A stretch of 64,000 nucleotides of DNA, taken from positions 29,611 to 93,610 of the forward strand of contig VMSU01000190.1 of NCBI GenBank assembly GCA_013792005.1. Reading direction: 5' to 3'. This DNA comes from Desulfobulbaceae bacterium. Its GTDB lineage: Bacteria; Desulfobacterota; Desulfobulbia; Desulfobulbales; VMSU01. Below, piece after piece: positions 9,382-17,640 of the stretch; within the stretch, counting starts at the first letter, position 1, and each line of letters starts with the position of its first letter. A program made the position numbers and the translations under genes. The notes beneath the pieces are model-generated. The model ran no database searches. It had not been told where the DNA came from and saw only the letters and a list, made by a program, of their open reading frames with translations.

Positions 9382-9924
9382 ATTAAAGGTCGAACAAAGG
9401 CTGCTCCCAAGGGTGCAGAGGCAAGGGTCAGAATAAATAATCAGATTAATAACAAGGAAGTTCGAGTTATTTCTGAAACCGGAGAACAGCTTGGCATATT
9501 GTCCAACCTTGTAGCGTTGCGAACGGCACAAGAAGCAGGCCTTGACTTGGTTGAAGTATCAGCTAATGCAGAACCTCCTGTATGCCGGATAATGGATTAT
9601 GGCAAGTTTCGGTATGAACAGAGTAAGAAACTTGCAGAGGCCAAAAAGAAGCAGACCGTTATCGAGGTAAAGGAAATTAAACTCAGGCCGAAAACTGAGA
9701 AACATGACCTTGATTTTAAGATAAAAAATATTCGTAAGTTTATTGAACAAAAAAATAAAGTAAAAATCACGGTTCGTTTCCGAGGTAGAGAGATTGTTTA
9801 TGCAGAGACTCAAGGGAATGATACGTTAAAGAAAATCGCTGATGCCGTAATGGATATAGCGATTATAGTTCAAGAACCAAAAATGGAAGGCCGACAGATG
9901 GTCATGTATGTCGGGCCCAAATAA
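9382..9924 (+). CDS. infC: Translation initiation factor IF-3 starting at an ATT codon
   Basis: IF-3 binds the 30S subunit and checks the initiator codon. The frame closes upstream at a TGA (9370-9372). Between that stop and the TTG at 9499 there is no in-frame ATG, GTG or TTG, yet the family-wide N-terminal segment (INNQINNKEVRVISETGEQL) lies in this gap. The only suitable start is the ATT at 9382, placed five bases after a GAGGTG ribosome site (9371-9376). It gives 180 residues, the normal IF-3 length. AUU starts are known for infC in enterobacteria, where IF-3 represses its own translation. A TTG start at 9499 would remove part of the N domain. Confidence 0.93.
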   Translation: MKGRTKAAPKGAEARVRINNQINNKEVRVISETGEQLGILSNLVALRTAQEAGLDLVEVSANAEPPVCRIMDYGKFRYEQSKKLAEAKKKQTVIEVKEIKLRPKTEKHDLDFKIKNIRKFIEQKNKVKITVRFRGREIVYAETQGNDTLKKIADAVMDIAIIVQEPKMEGRQMVMYVGPK

Positions 9925-9941
9925 TGTGAGGGAGATTTGTA

Positions 9942-10139
9942 ATGCCAAAGATGAAAACAAATAGAGGCGCTGCCAAGAGATTTAAAATGAGTGCGTCTGG
10001 AAAAATAGTACGCAGTAAGGCCTTCTCCAGTCATATCTTGACCAAGAAGACCACCAAGCGGAAGCGTAATTTGCGTAAGAGCGCATTGGTCGATCCAACT
10101 AACGCACCAAACATCAAGAAATTACTTCCGTACTTATAA
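9942..10139 (+). CDS. rpmI: Large ribosomal subunit protein bL35
   Basis: The 65-residue, highly basic protein starts [15 protein letters not shown] and contains [17 protein letters not shown], both hallmarks of bL35. It lies 17 bases downstream of infC behind a GGGAG site, in the conserved infC-rpmI-rplT order. Confidence 0.97.
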   Translation: MPKMKTNRGAAKRFKMSASGKIVRSKAFSSHILTKKTTKRKRNLRKSALVDPTNAPNIKKLLPYL

Positions 10140-10288
10140 GTCGTTTTTTCATTCAGGGCAGATCGGTTGTATAATGTTTTTTAATTTTCTATCACTTGTG
10201 TAAAAGCTGTAATAGATTACGGATTGAATGATCACCTGAGCTAGTTATATATAATTTTTTATCGTGCATTACGAGCAAGGAGAATACG

Positions 10289-10633
10289 ATGCCTAGAGTT
10301 AGCCGTGGTTTTAAGGCGCGTCGCCGAAGAAATAGAGTATTGAAAATGGCCAAAGGGTATGTTGGTGGTAGACATCGTCTGATCAGATCAGCCACCGAAG
10401 CCGTTGAACGCGCGCTGTGTTATGCTTATCGTGATCGTCGTCAAAAGAAACGAGATTTCCGTCGGTTATGGATAGCTCGTATTTCAGCAGCTGCCAAAAT
10501 GAACGGACTTTCTTACAGCAAGCTGATTGGTGGTATGAAAAAGGCAAAGATTGAACTTGATCGTAAGGTTCTTTCCAATATGGCCATTCTCGATCCCAAC
10601 GCCTTCACCCAAGTTATAAAGCTGGCTTCATAA
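10289..10633 (+). CDS. rplT: Large ribosomal subunit protein bL20
   Basis: The 114-residue basic protein begins [19 protein letters not shown] and includes [15 protein letters not shown] and [18 protein letters not shown], diagnostic of bL20. The ATG follows an AAGGAG site. In other bacteria bL20 represses its own operon by binding the leader. The 150-base gap before this gene has room for such a site, but I could not recognise one. Confidence 0.97.
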   Translation: MPRVSRGFKARRRRNRVLKMAKGYVGGRHRLIRSATEAVERALCYAYRDRRQKKRDFRRLWIARISAAAKMNGLSYSKLIGGMKKAKIELDRKVLSNMAILDPNAFTQVIKLAS

Positions 10634-10652
10634 CTTGCCATCTCCGTTTCCT

Positions 10653-11672
10653 ATGGAAGAAGAACTCCTCTGCCTAAAAAGCGAGGCGTTGGAAAGTATT
10701 GATGCTGTTCAAGCCTGTGATGGCTTGGAGTCCTGCCGAGTAAAGTATCTGGGCCGTAAAGGCCTTTTTACTTCAATTATGCGCAGCTTGAGTCAAGTAT
10801 CAGAAGCTGACCGACCTCGATTTGGTAAGCTGGCCAATGAGATAAAACAGCAGATCGAGGCGGCTTTTTCTGAGAAACAGTCATCTTTCGACTCAGTATC
10901 AGGCGCCTCGAAAAGTAAAGCCATAATTTTAGATGATTTGACCTTGCCTGGCCGTGCTACCCCTTTTTGTAAGCATCATCCGGTAACACAGGTCATGTCA
11001 GATATCTGCGCTATTTTTGAGCGCCTTGGTTTTACTGTGGCGGAAGGGCCAGATATCGAACTCGATTTCTATAATTTTGAAGGACTTAATATCCCTGAGC
11101 ATCATCCAGCTCGTGATATGCATGACACCTTCTACATCAGCTCCAATGTCCTGCTCAGAACGCACACTTCGCCGATGCAAGTGCGCACCATGGAAAAACA
11201 GTCGCCTCCGTTGAGGATGATCGCACCAGGCAAAGTCTATCGCTGTGATTCCGATATTACGCATACTCCCATGTTTCACCAGGTAGAAGGATTTCTGGTT
11301 GACCGAAATGTCTCATTTGCAGACTTGAAGGGAGTTCTGTCGACTTTTATCTCACAAGTTTTTTCACCGGATACGGCAATACGTTTTCGTCCAAGTTTTT
11401 TTCCATTTACTGAGCCAAGCGCGGAAGTTGATATTGCCTGTGTTATTTGTGCAGGGGCAGGGTGCCGTGTCTGTAAACAGACTGGGTGGTTAGAGATTCT
11501 TGGCGCTGGATTAATTGACCCAGAAGTTTTTGCTAAAGTTGGTTATGACCCTGAACAGTATAGCGGATTTGCCTTTGGTTTAGGGGTCGAACGGATTGCG
11601 ATGCTCAAATATGGCATTACAGATATTCGGCTGTTTTATGAAAATGATATCCGTTTCTTGCGGCAGTTCTAA
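10653..11672 (+). CDS. pheS: Phenylalanyl-tRNA synthetase alpha subunit
   Basis: Catalytic subunit of the heterotetrameric enzyme. The N-terminal coiled-coil region (to about residue 90, with RVKYLGRKGLFT) leads into the class II core: HPVTQVMSDICAIFERLGF, the segment HDTFYI, RTHTSPMQVRTM, GKVYRCDSDITHTPMFHQVEG, and the motif 3-like GLGVERIAMLKYGI. The open frame could begin at a TTG directly after rplT (10635), but the ATG at 10653 gives 339 residues and a family-like start. Neither candidate has a good ribosome site, so coupling to rplT is likely. Confidence 0.95.
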   Translation: MEEELLCLKSEALESIDAVQACDGLESCRVKYLGRKGLFTSIMRSLSQVSEADRPRFGKLANEIKQQIEAAFSEKQSSFDSVSGASKSKAIILDDLTLPGRATPFCKHHPVTQVMSDICAIFERLGFTVAEGPDIELDFYNFEGLNIPEHHPARDMHDTFYISSNVLLRTHTSPMQVRTMEKQSPPLRMIAPGKVYRCDSDITHTPMFHQVEGFLVDRNVSFADLKGVLSTFISQVFSPDTAIRFRPSFFPFTEPSAEVDIACVICAGAGCRVCKQTGWLEILGAGLIDPEVFAKVGYDPEQYSGFAFGLGVERIAMLKYGITDIRLFYENDIRFLRQF

Positions 11673-11698
11673 GCAGCTCTCAGTCTAAAATATATCCA

Positions 11699-14116
11699 AT
11701 GAAATTTACCGTTAATTGGCTCAAGCAATACGTAGACTTTAGTTTCACCCCGACCGAACTTGCTCACCGGCTTACTATGCTGGGGCTTGAGGTTGATGCG
11801 GTAGAGGCACTCTATCAAAACATTGATCAGATTAAAGTCGCGCGGGTGCTCTCTGTCGCAAAGCATCCCAACGCCGATAAACTCACTCTTTGTGAGGTCA
11901 TTGTAGGTGATGACCGAAAAAAGATTGTCTGTGGCGCCCCGAATGTCAAGGCTGGTATGCTTGTACCCGTTGCTTTGCCAGGGTGCACAATGCCTGCTGG
12001 GTTTGTGATCAAAACTTCCAAACTCCGAGGTGAGGTTTCTGAGGGAATGTTGTGTTCTGGTACAGAACTCGGCATTGCCATAGACAGCGCCGGGCTCATG
12101 GAATTGTCTGAAGAGTGTCGTTGTGGTGATAGGCTGGTTGATGCTTTGGGGTTGCTCGACACTATGATTGAGGTTGATATTACCCCTAATCGAGCCGATT
12201 GTACTAGTCTTATCGGGATAGCTCGTGAAGTGGCTGGTGTTACTGGCGCACAGTTGAAGATGCCGGTGAGTTCCGCTTTCCCCCTCGCGACCAATCACGA
12301 GGCTTTTGCTGTTGAAGTTTCTGCTCCAGAAGCTTGCCCTCGTTATGCAGCACGTCTGCTTAAGAATGTTACTGTTGGTCCTTCCCCATGGTGGTTAAAA
12401 CGACTGTTGATGGCAGTAGGGCTTCGTCCAATCAATAATGTCGTTGATATTACCAATTTCGTGATGCTCGAATACGGGCAGCCACTTCATGCCTTTGATT
12501 TCTCCCTAGTCCATGGCCAAAAAATAATCGTTCGCAATGCTGTTGAAGGCGAGAGGATGACCACTCTTGATGGTGTCGACAGGTCACTTGATGCCGACAT
12601 GCTGTTGATATGTGATGGACAAAGACCGGTTGCTATTGCAGGAGTCATGGGTGGGCAGAATTCGGAAGTATCAGCACAGACTACCGAAATTCTGCTTGAA
12701 AGCGCTTGCTTTGATGCGGTTGGTATTCGTCGCACCAGTAGAGCATTAGCGTTATCCACTGATGCATCATACCGCTTTGAGCGCGGTGTTGATCCCAGGG
12801 GAACAATTAATGCTCTTGAGCGGGCGGCACAGTTAATTGTAGAGTTGTGCGAGGCAGAACTCGTCCCAGGAGGAATTGACTGTGCCGCCAATTCTTTTGT
12901 GCCCAAGCAAATCATCTTGAGAACCAGCAGGACGTGCGCACAGCTCGGAATTAGCGTAGATCAATCGGAAATTTCTTCGTTACTTGCCCGGATTGGTATA
13001 GAATCCACAGTTGCAGGCCCTGATACGTTGCAGGTCATTGCACCTAGTTTCAGAGTCGATATTGAACGTGAAATCGACCTGATAGAAGAAATAGCTCGAT
13101 TAAAGGGTTATAATGAAATTCCGTCAACCATGCCCGTTGTTCCCATGAGCATGTCAGTTCAGGACCCTGCGAGATCAATCAGGCAACGTCTTGCGACTGT
13201 AATGGTAGCCCTTGGGGCATATGAAGCAGTCAATTACAGCTTTACCTCGGAGCGGTATGGCGATCTTTTAGGATTGAGAGCAGATGATCCGCTACGGAAT
13301 CAGGTAAAGTTGATCAATCCCCTGGCAGATGATCAAGGTGTAATGAGAACCATGTTGTTGCCCGGGTTGATGGAGAATCTTAAGCATAACTTGAATCGTC
13401 AGAATAGTGACATCGGCCTTTTTGAGATAGGTAAAGTATTTTGGCCAGTGTCTGGGCAGGAACAGCCTCATGAGGGCTTACGACTGACTGCAGTTTTTTC
13501 AGGAAGACCCGGTGTCGATTCGCCAGTTCTCCATTATGGCTCACGGTTGTTTGATGTTTATGATCTGAAGGGTATAGTTGAGATCATAATGAATCAACTC
13601 GGGTTGAGTAAAGTTCAGTGTGTTGCTTTTAATACGCCGCCTATATACGTTGATCAGGCGGTATCGCTCGCCATAGTGGTCGGGGATCTGCAAGTTGGAA
13701 TTCTTGGGCAACTTAAGAGATCAACGTTGAAATCATTTGGCATTAAGCAGGATGTTTTCTTTTTTGATATTGACCTTGATCTAATTTTCGACCTTGAACC
13801 AGCACGGCCCTTGTTTAAGCCTCTATCCAAATTTCCTTCGGTTTCCTGGGATTTGGCTTGTGTTGTCAGAGAGGATGTTGGTGCGGGCAAAATAGCAGCA
13901 TCGATCATGGACAATAACTTTCCACTTGTCCGTCGAGTCGAGATATTTGATGTGTATCGAGGGAAGCCTATTGCTGAAGGGATGAAAAGTGTCGCTTTGT
14001 CAATTACTTATCATTCTGAAGAGCAGACGCTTGATGATGGAGCTGTTGGTAAGGTTCACAATGCCATCATGGAATTTATTCGTACTCGATTTGATGGCCA
14101 ATTACGGGAGTTATGA
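11699..14116 (+). CDS. pheT: Phenylalanyl-tRNA synthetase beta subunit
   Basis: The 805-residue product has the full bacterial PheT layout. It starts MKFTVNWLKQYVDF, then has the OB-type tRNA-binding domain (about 40-150; HPNADKLTLCEV, VCGAPNV), the B3/B4 editing region with VDITNFVMLEYGQPLHAFD, the B5 domain (about 400-475), the catalytic-like core, and the C-terminal FDX-ACB domain (about 710-805; FPSVSWDLACVV, IFDVYRGKPI). It lies 26 bases after pheS and ends just before ihfA. Confidence 0.97.
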   Translation: MKFTVNWLKQYVDFSFTPTELAHRLTMLGLEVDAVEALYQNIDQIKVARVLSVAKHPNADKLTLCEVIVGDDRKKIVCGAPNVKAGMLVPVALPGCTMPAGFVIKTSKLRGEVSEGMLCSGTELGIAIDSAGLMELSEECRCGDRLVDALGLLDTMIEVDITPNRADCTSLIGIAREVAGVTGAQLKMPVSSAFPLATNHEAFAVEVSAPEACPRYAARLLKNVTVGPSPWWLKRLLMAVGLRPINNVVDITNFVMLEYGQPLHAFDFSLVHGQKIIVRNAVEGERMTTLDGVDRSLDADMLLICDGQRPVAIAGVMGGQNSEVSAQTTEILLESACFDAVGIRRTSRALALSTDASYRFERGVDPRGTINALERAAQLIVELCEAELVPGGIDCAANSFVPKQIILRTSRTCAQLGISVDQSEISSLLARIGIESTVAGPDTLQVIAPSFRVDIEREIDLIEEIARLKGYNEIPSTMPVVPMSMSVQDPARSIRQRLATVMVALGAYEAVNYSFTSERYGDLLGLRADDPLRNQVKLINPLADDQGVMRTMLLPGLMENLKHNLNRQNSDIGLFEIGKVFWPVSGQEQPHEGLRLTAVFSGRPGVDSPVLHYGSRLFDVYDLKGIVEIIMNQLGLSKVQCVAFNTPPIYVDQAVSLAIVVGDLQVGILGQLKRSTLKSFGIKQDVFFFDIDLDLIFDLEPARPLFKPLSKFPSVSWDLACVVREDVGAGKIAASIMDNNFPLVRRVEIFDVYRGKPIAEGMKSVALSITYHSEEQTLDDGAVGKVHNAIMEFIRTRFDGQLREL

Positions 14117-14117
14117 G

Positions 14118-14414
14118 ATGAGTGCTGATAACGTTACACGCAGGCATTTATCTAATGCCATTTATGATCAGGTTGGATTCTCCAAGCAGATTTCTGGAGA
14201 TATAGTTGATGCTTTCTTCGATCAAATCAAGGAGGCGTTGCTTTCAGAGGAGAATGTCAAGCTGGTTCAGTTTGGATCCTTTAAGTTGAGAAAGAAAACT
14301 TCAAGAATAGGCAGAAATCCTAAAACTGGCGAGACTATAGAAATTACTAGTCGAAGTATGGTATCATTTAAGCCAAGCAAATCGTTGAGAGACAGGATTA
14401 ACAGGAGTATTTGA
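14118..14414 (+). CDS. ihfA: Integration host factor alpha subunit / HU-family DNA-bending protein
   Basis: The open frame extends back inside pheT, but the ATG at 14118, one base after the pheT stop, gives 98 residues, the normal IhfA length. The protein has the HU/IHF fold signature VKLVQFGSFKLRKK and the beta-arm segment RIGRNPKTGETIEI with the conserved proline. Order pheT-ihfA-merR matches many proteobacteria, which favours IhfA over HU. It works as a heterodimer that bends DNA at specific sites. Confidence 0.93.
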   Translation: MSADNVTRRHLSNAIYDQVGFSKQISGDIVDAFFDQIKEALLSEENVKLVQFGSFKLRKKTSRIGRNPKTGETIEITSRSMVSFKPSKSLRDRINRSI

Positions 14415-14438
14415 TTCTTCAGACAATAGGGCATCAGC

Positions 14439-14798
14439 GTGGGGCGTAACAACACTGAGACCATTGAGATTCCAGATAAGGTATATTTCAAAATTGGTGA
14501 GGTTTGTCGACTGACAGGCGTCAAGCCGCATACATTACGCTATTGGGAGTCTGAATTCACCACAATAAAACCACAGCGTGTCGGCTCCAAGCAACGGATG
14601 TATCGACGTGTTGATGTCGAGAATATCTTACTCCTCAAAAAAATGCTCCATGAAGATGGAATGACCTTAGCAGGTGCCAGAAAGTCCTTGGCGAGAAAAC
14701 CAAAAGATGATATTAAGGGTACTTTGCCTGTGTCTGTGTTCACTATGGTTCATGAAGTCAAAAGGCAATTGTTAGCGATTAGAGATTTGATATCTTAG
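14439..14798 (+). CDS. MerR-family transcriptional regulator
   Basis: The 119-residue protein has an N-terminal MerR winged helix (about 17-85): YFKIGEVCRLTGVKPHTLRYWESEF, then RMYRRVDVENILLLKKMLHEDGMTLAGARK. The short C-terminal part has no visible cysteine metal site, so the effector is unknown. A GTG start is used. A MerR-type gene after ihfA is a common arrangement downstream of pheST. It probably shares the pheST-ihfA transcript, with tRNA-Pro immediately after. Confidence 0.88.
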   Translation: MGRNNTETIEIPDKVYFKIGEVCRLTGVKPHTLRYWESEFTTIKPQRVGSKQRMYRRVDVENILLLKKMLHEDGMTLAGARKSLARKPKDDIKGTLPVSVFTMVHEVKRQLLAIRDLIS

Positions 14799-14807
14799 TA
14801 ATTGGGT

Positions 14808-14884
14808 CGGGATGTAGCGCAGTCTGGTAGCGCACTTGAATGGGGTTCAAGGGGCCGGAAGTTCGAATCTTCTCATCCCGACCA
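14808..14884 (+). tRNA. tRNA-Pro (GGG anticodon)
   Basis: The acceptor CGGGATG pairs with CATCCCG, the anticodon stem CTTGA/TCAAG encloses the loop ATGGGGT (anticodon GGG), the T loop is TTCGAAT, and the CCA end is encoded. Confidence 0.97.
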
Positions 14885-14892
14885 GTGTTGAC

Positions 14893-14927
14893 AAGGGGTT
14901 AGCTCTAATTGAGTTAACCCCTTTTTT
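14893..14927 (+). terminator. Rho-independent terminator after tRNA-Pro
   Basis: AAGGGGTTAGCTC pairs with GAGTTAACCCCTT across a short TAATT loop and runs into six T residues. It ends the tRNA-Pro transcript and possibly the whole upstream operon. Confidence 0.85.
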
Positions 14928-15075
14928 GTATGTTTGCCCGCCTGAGGCACCTGCAATAAAAACAAAACAGTTATTTTTCGTTACTTTCCGTGAAATCCTG
15001 TTATTGCCATATCGCTAGATTTCACTATCATTGGCAGCCATCTTTATCTACTTCCCTCCAATTGAGGCGTTAGCC

Positions 15076-16368
15076 ATGTCACTGCAGACTATTCAAGATC
15101 TATTGACCAAACACAAACTCGTGGAAGGAATGATCCATAAGCAGGAGATGCCACGTCAAGACCTGGTCGGATCTATGGTGCATAAGCAGCATTTGGTCGA
15201 GCTAGGGGCGGTGTTTGCTCGGATGGCACCTTCTGAAATTGCTGACATCCTTGATGAACTTTCACCGGATGACTTGTTTTTGGTCTGGGGGCAGATCAAC
15301 GACAAACTGACAGACGAGATCTTAAGTGAGGTTTCCGACGCAACCAGAGATACGCTGGCCACTCGCAGCAGTTATCTCGGATCTGCTTGTGTGGTGAATG
15401 CCTTCGAACTGGCGCAGGGCCAATTATGTCAGACCACTATTGAGTCGGTTGAAGATCTGGAGGGTATCAAGCCTATTTGGGTCGATCTGGTTGGGACAAC
15501 TAAAGCTGATCGGCAAAAAATAGGGGAATATTTTGGGCTGGAACTACCCGATCCAGAAGACCTTACAGACATTGAGTCCAGTGCGCGTTTTTTTGTGGAA
15601 GAGAATAACGAAATCCATCTGCATTCTGATTTCTTACTCGACAGGGAAGGGGATTCGCGTAACGTCCCGGTTGCATTCATCTTGTTTCGAGAGATATTGT
15701 TTTCCGTTCGCCAGGAGGAACTTCCTGTTTTTCGTCTGCAGCGTTTACGTGCGCGTATTCCTAACAGCTATGTTTCTGATGGCGTAAACATTTTGCTGGA
15801 TCTTTATGCGGCTGACGCCGAATATTCAGCAGATTCGTTGGAGGAGAGCTACCTTGAGCTTGGTGCGGTAGGTAAACAGGTACTTAACAGAACAATGACC
15901 GATGAGGATGCTGCTAAAACCCTTGCTGCAATCGCAGAAGAGGAGGATCTTAACGGACGCATTCGCAGAAATGTTCTGGATACTCGTCGCGCACTGACCT
16001 TCCTGATTCGGAGAAAACTTCTCACTTCCGCTCAACTTGAGGATGCTCAACAAATTCTTCGAGACATCAAGTCTCTTGATGGGCATACCGCCTTTTTGTT
16101 TGAAAAGATCAACTTTTTGATGGATGCTACTGTCGGATTCATCAATATCAACCAGAATAGGGTAATATATCGCCTGACGGTGCTTAGTCTTATCTTCCTG
16201 CCCCTTAATGTGATTGCTGGTATCGGAGGGATGTCAGAGTTTTCGATGATGACTAAGACAATCCCTTGGCCTGTCTCCTATAGCCTGTTTACCGTTGGAC
16301 TCTTGATCGTTGCCTGGATTACCTTGGTAATTCTAAAGATTTACGAAAGGAGAAACAGTCCAAAATAG
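15076..16368 (+). CDS. CorA-like divalent cation transporter with altered GMN motif
   Basis: The protein (430 residues from the ATG at 15076; an upstream in-frame start at 15031 looks less likely) ends in two hydrophobic segments, VLSLIFLPLNVIAGIGG and SYSLFTVGLLIVAWITLV, the pore and second helix of the CorA/ZntB superfamily. Between them the usual G-M-N selectivity motif is G385-M386-S387. The middle part resembles the CorA cytosolic funnel (IWVDLVG, NRVIYRLTVLSLIFLP). The first 80 residues, with MAPSEIADILDELSPDDLFLVW, resemble the MgtE N-domain helical repeat. Mg2+ or another divalent ion is the likely substrate, but the altered motif leaves this open. Confidence 0.8.
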   Translation: MSLQTIQDLLTKHKLVEGMIHKQEMPRQDLVGSMVHKQHLVELGAVFARMAPSEIADILDELSPDDLFLVWGQINDKLTDEILSEVSDATRDTLATRSSYLGSACVVNAFELAQGQLCQTTIESVEDLEGIKPIWVDLVGTTKADRQKIGEYFGLELPDPEDLTDIESSARFFVEENNEIHLHSDFLLDREGDSRNVPVAFILFREILFSVRQEELPVFRLQRLRARIPNSYVSDGVNILLDLYAADAEYSADSLEESYLELGAVGKQVLNRTMTDEDAAKTLAAIAEEEDLNGRIRRNVLDTRRALTFLIRRKLLTSAQLEDAQQILRDIKSLDGHTAFLFEKINFLMDATVGFININQNRVIYRLTVLSLIFLPLNVIAGIGGMSEFSMMTKTIPWPVSYSLFTVGLLIVAWITLVILKIYERRNSPK

Positions 16369-16482
16369 TTTTCGAGTTATCTTCTCCTGGGCGTGGAGTG
16401 TTGTGAGGCATAACGTCTTGTGATTGATGTATAAAATTCTTTCCACAGCCATGTTGCCTGAGGCTTACGCTTGACTTGATTA

Positions 16483-16541
16483 TCCCTTTAGAAATAGAGT
16501 TAGTTGAGCTAATCTCAAGGGAAAAACGGTTTTTTGTTTTC
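16483..16541 (+). terminator. Possible terminator after the CorA-like gene
   Basis: TCCCTT (16483) pairs with AAGGGA (16517-16522) around an inner, weaker GAGTTAG/CTAATCTC stem. This is followed by AAAAACGGTTTTTTGTTTT. The hairpin is imperfect. Confidence 0.45.
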
Positions 16542-17312
16542 TCAAGTCAACTGCCGCGCCATCTTTTATCCCCGAATCTGCTTCGAATGCCTACCTCCGC
16601 ATTAAGGTACTGACGCCAACGGTGTCGACACCACCTACTGTTCCGATCTCTTACTCAGGGCGTTTTATCTTTTTTTATCAGACTTTCCTCTGTGTTTGTT
16701 TAGGTTGTTTTTTTGCTTAGACAGGTTACTATTATGAGTCAGTGGGCACTGTGGGCAGGGAAAATTTATGAAAAAAACCGTTTATTGAGAGGTTATAACT
16801 AATATCTAGAGTATCCTGAGACGTTTTGTGAGAGTTCTTGTATCGTGAGGTGTGTCGAAATTGATTTGAATTATAAAATAATTACTAGTAAAGTAATTGA
16901 CATATATGGGATTTTTTACTAGTGATTATCATTACGTAAGTTGCTTTCTGATTGTTATGGTATGTCTGGGAAAAGGAATTTGCCCTTGTTCGTTCACCCA
17001 ACATGTTCTTAATATACGCGGAAAATTATTTAGTTATGAAGGCGATCAAGTTTTCAGAGTTCTTGTTTCAATTGATCGAAAGATTTTCGGTTAATAACCG
17101 TCTTTTATCGTGCAGTCCATCCACCAAGTTTTATTCCGAACATTCATATAATAAATTATCCCGGCCGATATTTTTCGCGGCAACTCTATCACATCTATGT
17201 CCCCTGTTTTGTCGATTGAACAGGAGCATGTCTATTGAATAATTGCTTTTCTCGGGCCTCTTATTGGTAAATTTATTGAGCAGAGACATATTTAACACAG
17301 GAGAATGATTGA
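16542..17312. other. AT-rich intergenic region without a convincing gene
   Basis: No open frame here has a family-like sequence. The two short frames at 16897-17094 and 16952-17242 overlap each other in different phases and read like translated AT-rich DNA. From about 16860 on the region is strongly AT-rich and has a repeated TTACTAGT word (near 16884 and 16917), possibly an operator. An AGGAG site at 17299-17303 serves the acyl carrier protein gene. The promoter of the 17-37 kb cluster is probably here, but I could not place it firmly. Confidence 0.5.
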
Positions 17313-17615
17313 ATGAGTGCTCAGATCTATTCTAGGGAACAACTAGCGCATGACGTTGTCGAAATCATTAAGGATATGACCCAGGACTGGGATCTTGATT
17401 TTAATGGTGGAATTGACGTCAATACGAAACTCGTAGGTGATCTTGCCTTCGAATCCATCGATATTGTACAGTTTATTGTAGCCATGGAAGAGAAGTTTCA
17501 GCGTCGGGGGTTACCCTGGGAAGAGGTGCTCATGACCGATGGCCGCTACGTCGATGAAATCATAGTAGACGACGCTGTGCGACTTCTCTATTCTCATCTC
17601 AACACGAGCGTTTAA
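17313..17615 (+). CDS. Acyl carrier protein-like protein
   Basis: The 100-residue acidic protein has the ACP fold signature: NTKLVGDLAFESIDIVQFIV, where Ser48 in F-E-S-I-D is the expected 4'-phosphopantetheine attachment site. The usual D-S-L is E-S-I here, and the C-terminal half is somewhat longer than in FabACP. It carries acyl chains as thioesters for the enzymes downstream. It is the first gene of the 17-37 kb co-directional cluster and is separated by 25 bases from the phosphodiesterase gene. No ketosynthase is adjacent, so it is more likely a dedicated carrier than housekeeping AcpP. Confidence 0.88.
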   Translation: MSAQIYSREQLAHDVVEIIKDMTQDWDLDFNGGIDVNTKLVGDLAFESIDIVQFIVAMEEKFQRRGLPWEEVLMTDGRYVDEIIVDDAVRLLYSHLNTSV

Positions 17616-17640
17616 TTTGTTAGCGCACACAGGGGAGCGA

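Noticed and set aside
16897..17242. Two short plus-strand frames as small genes
   Set aside because: They overlap in different phases, lie in strongly AT-rich DNA, lack ribosome sites and show no family-like sequence.
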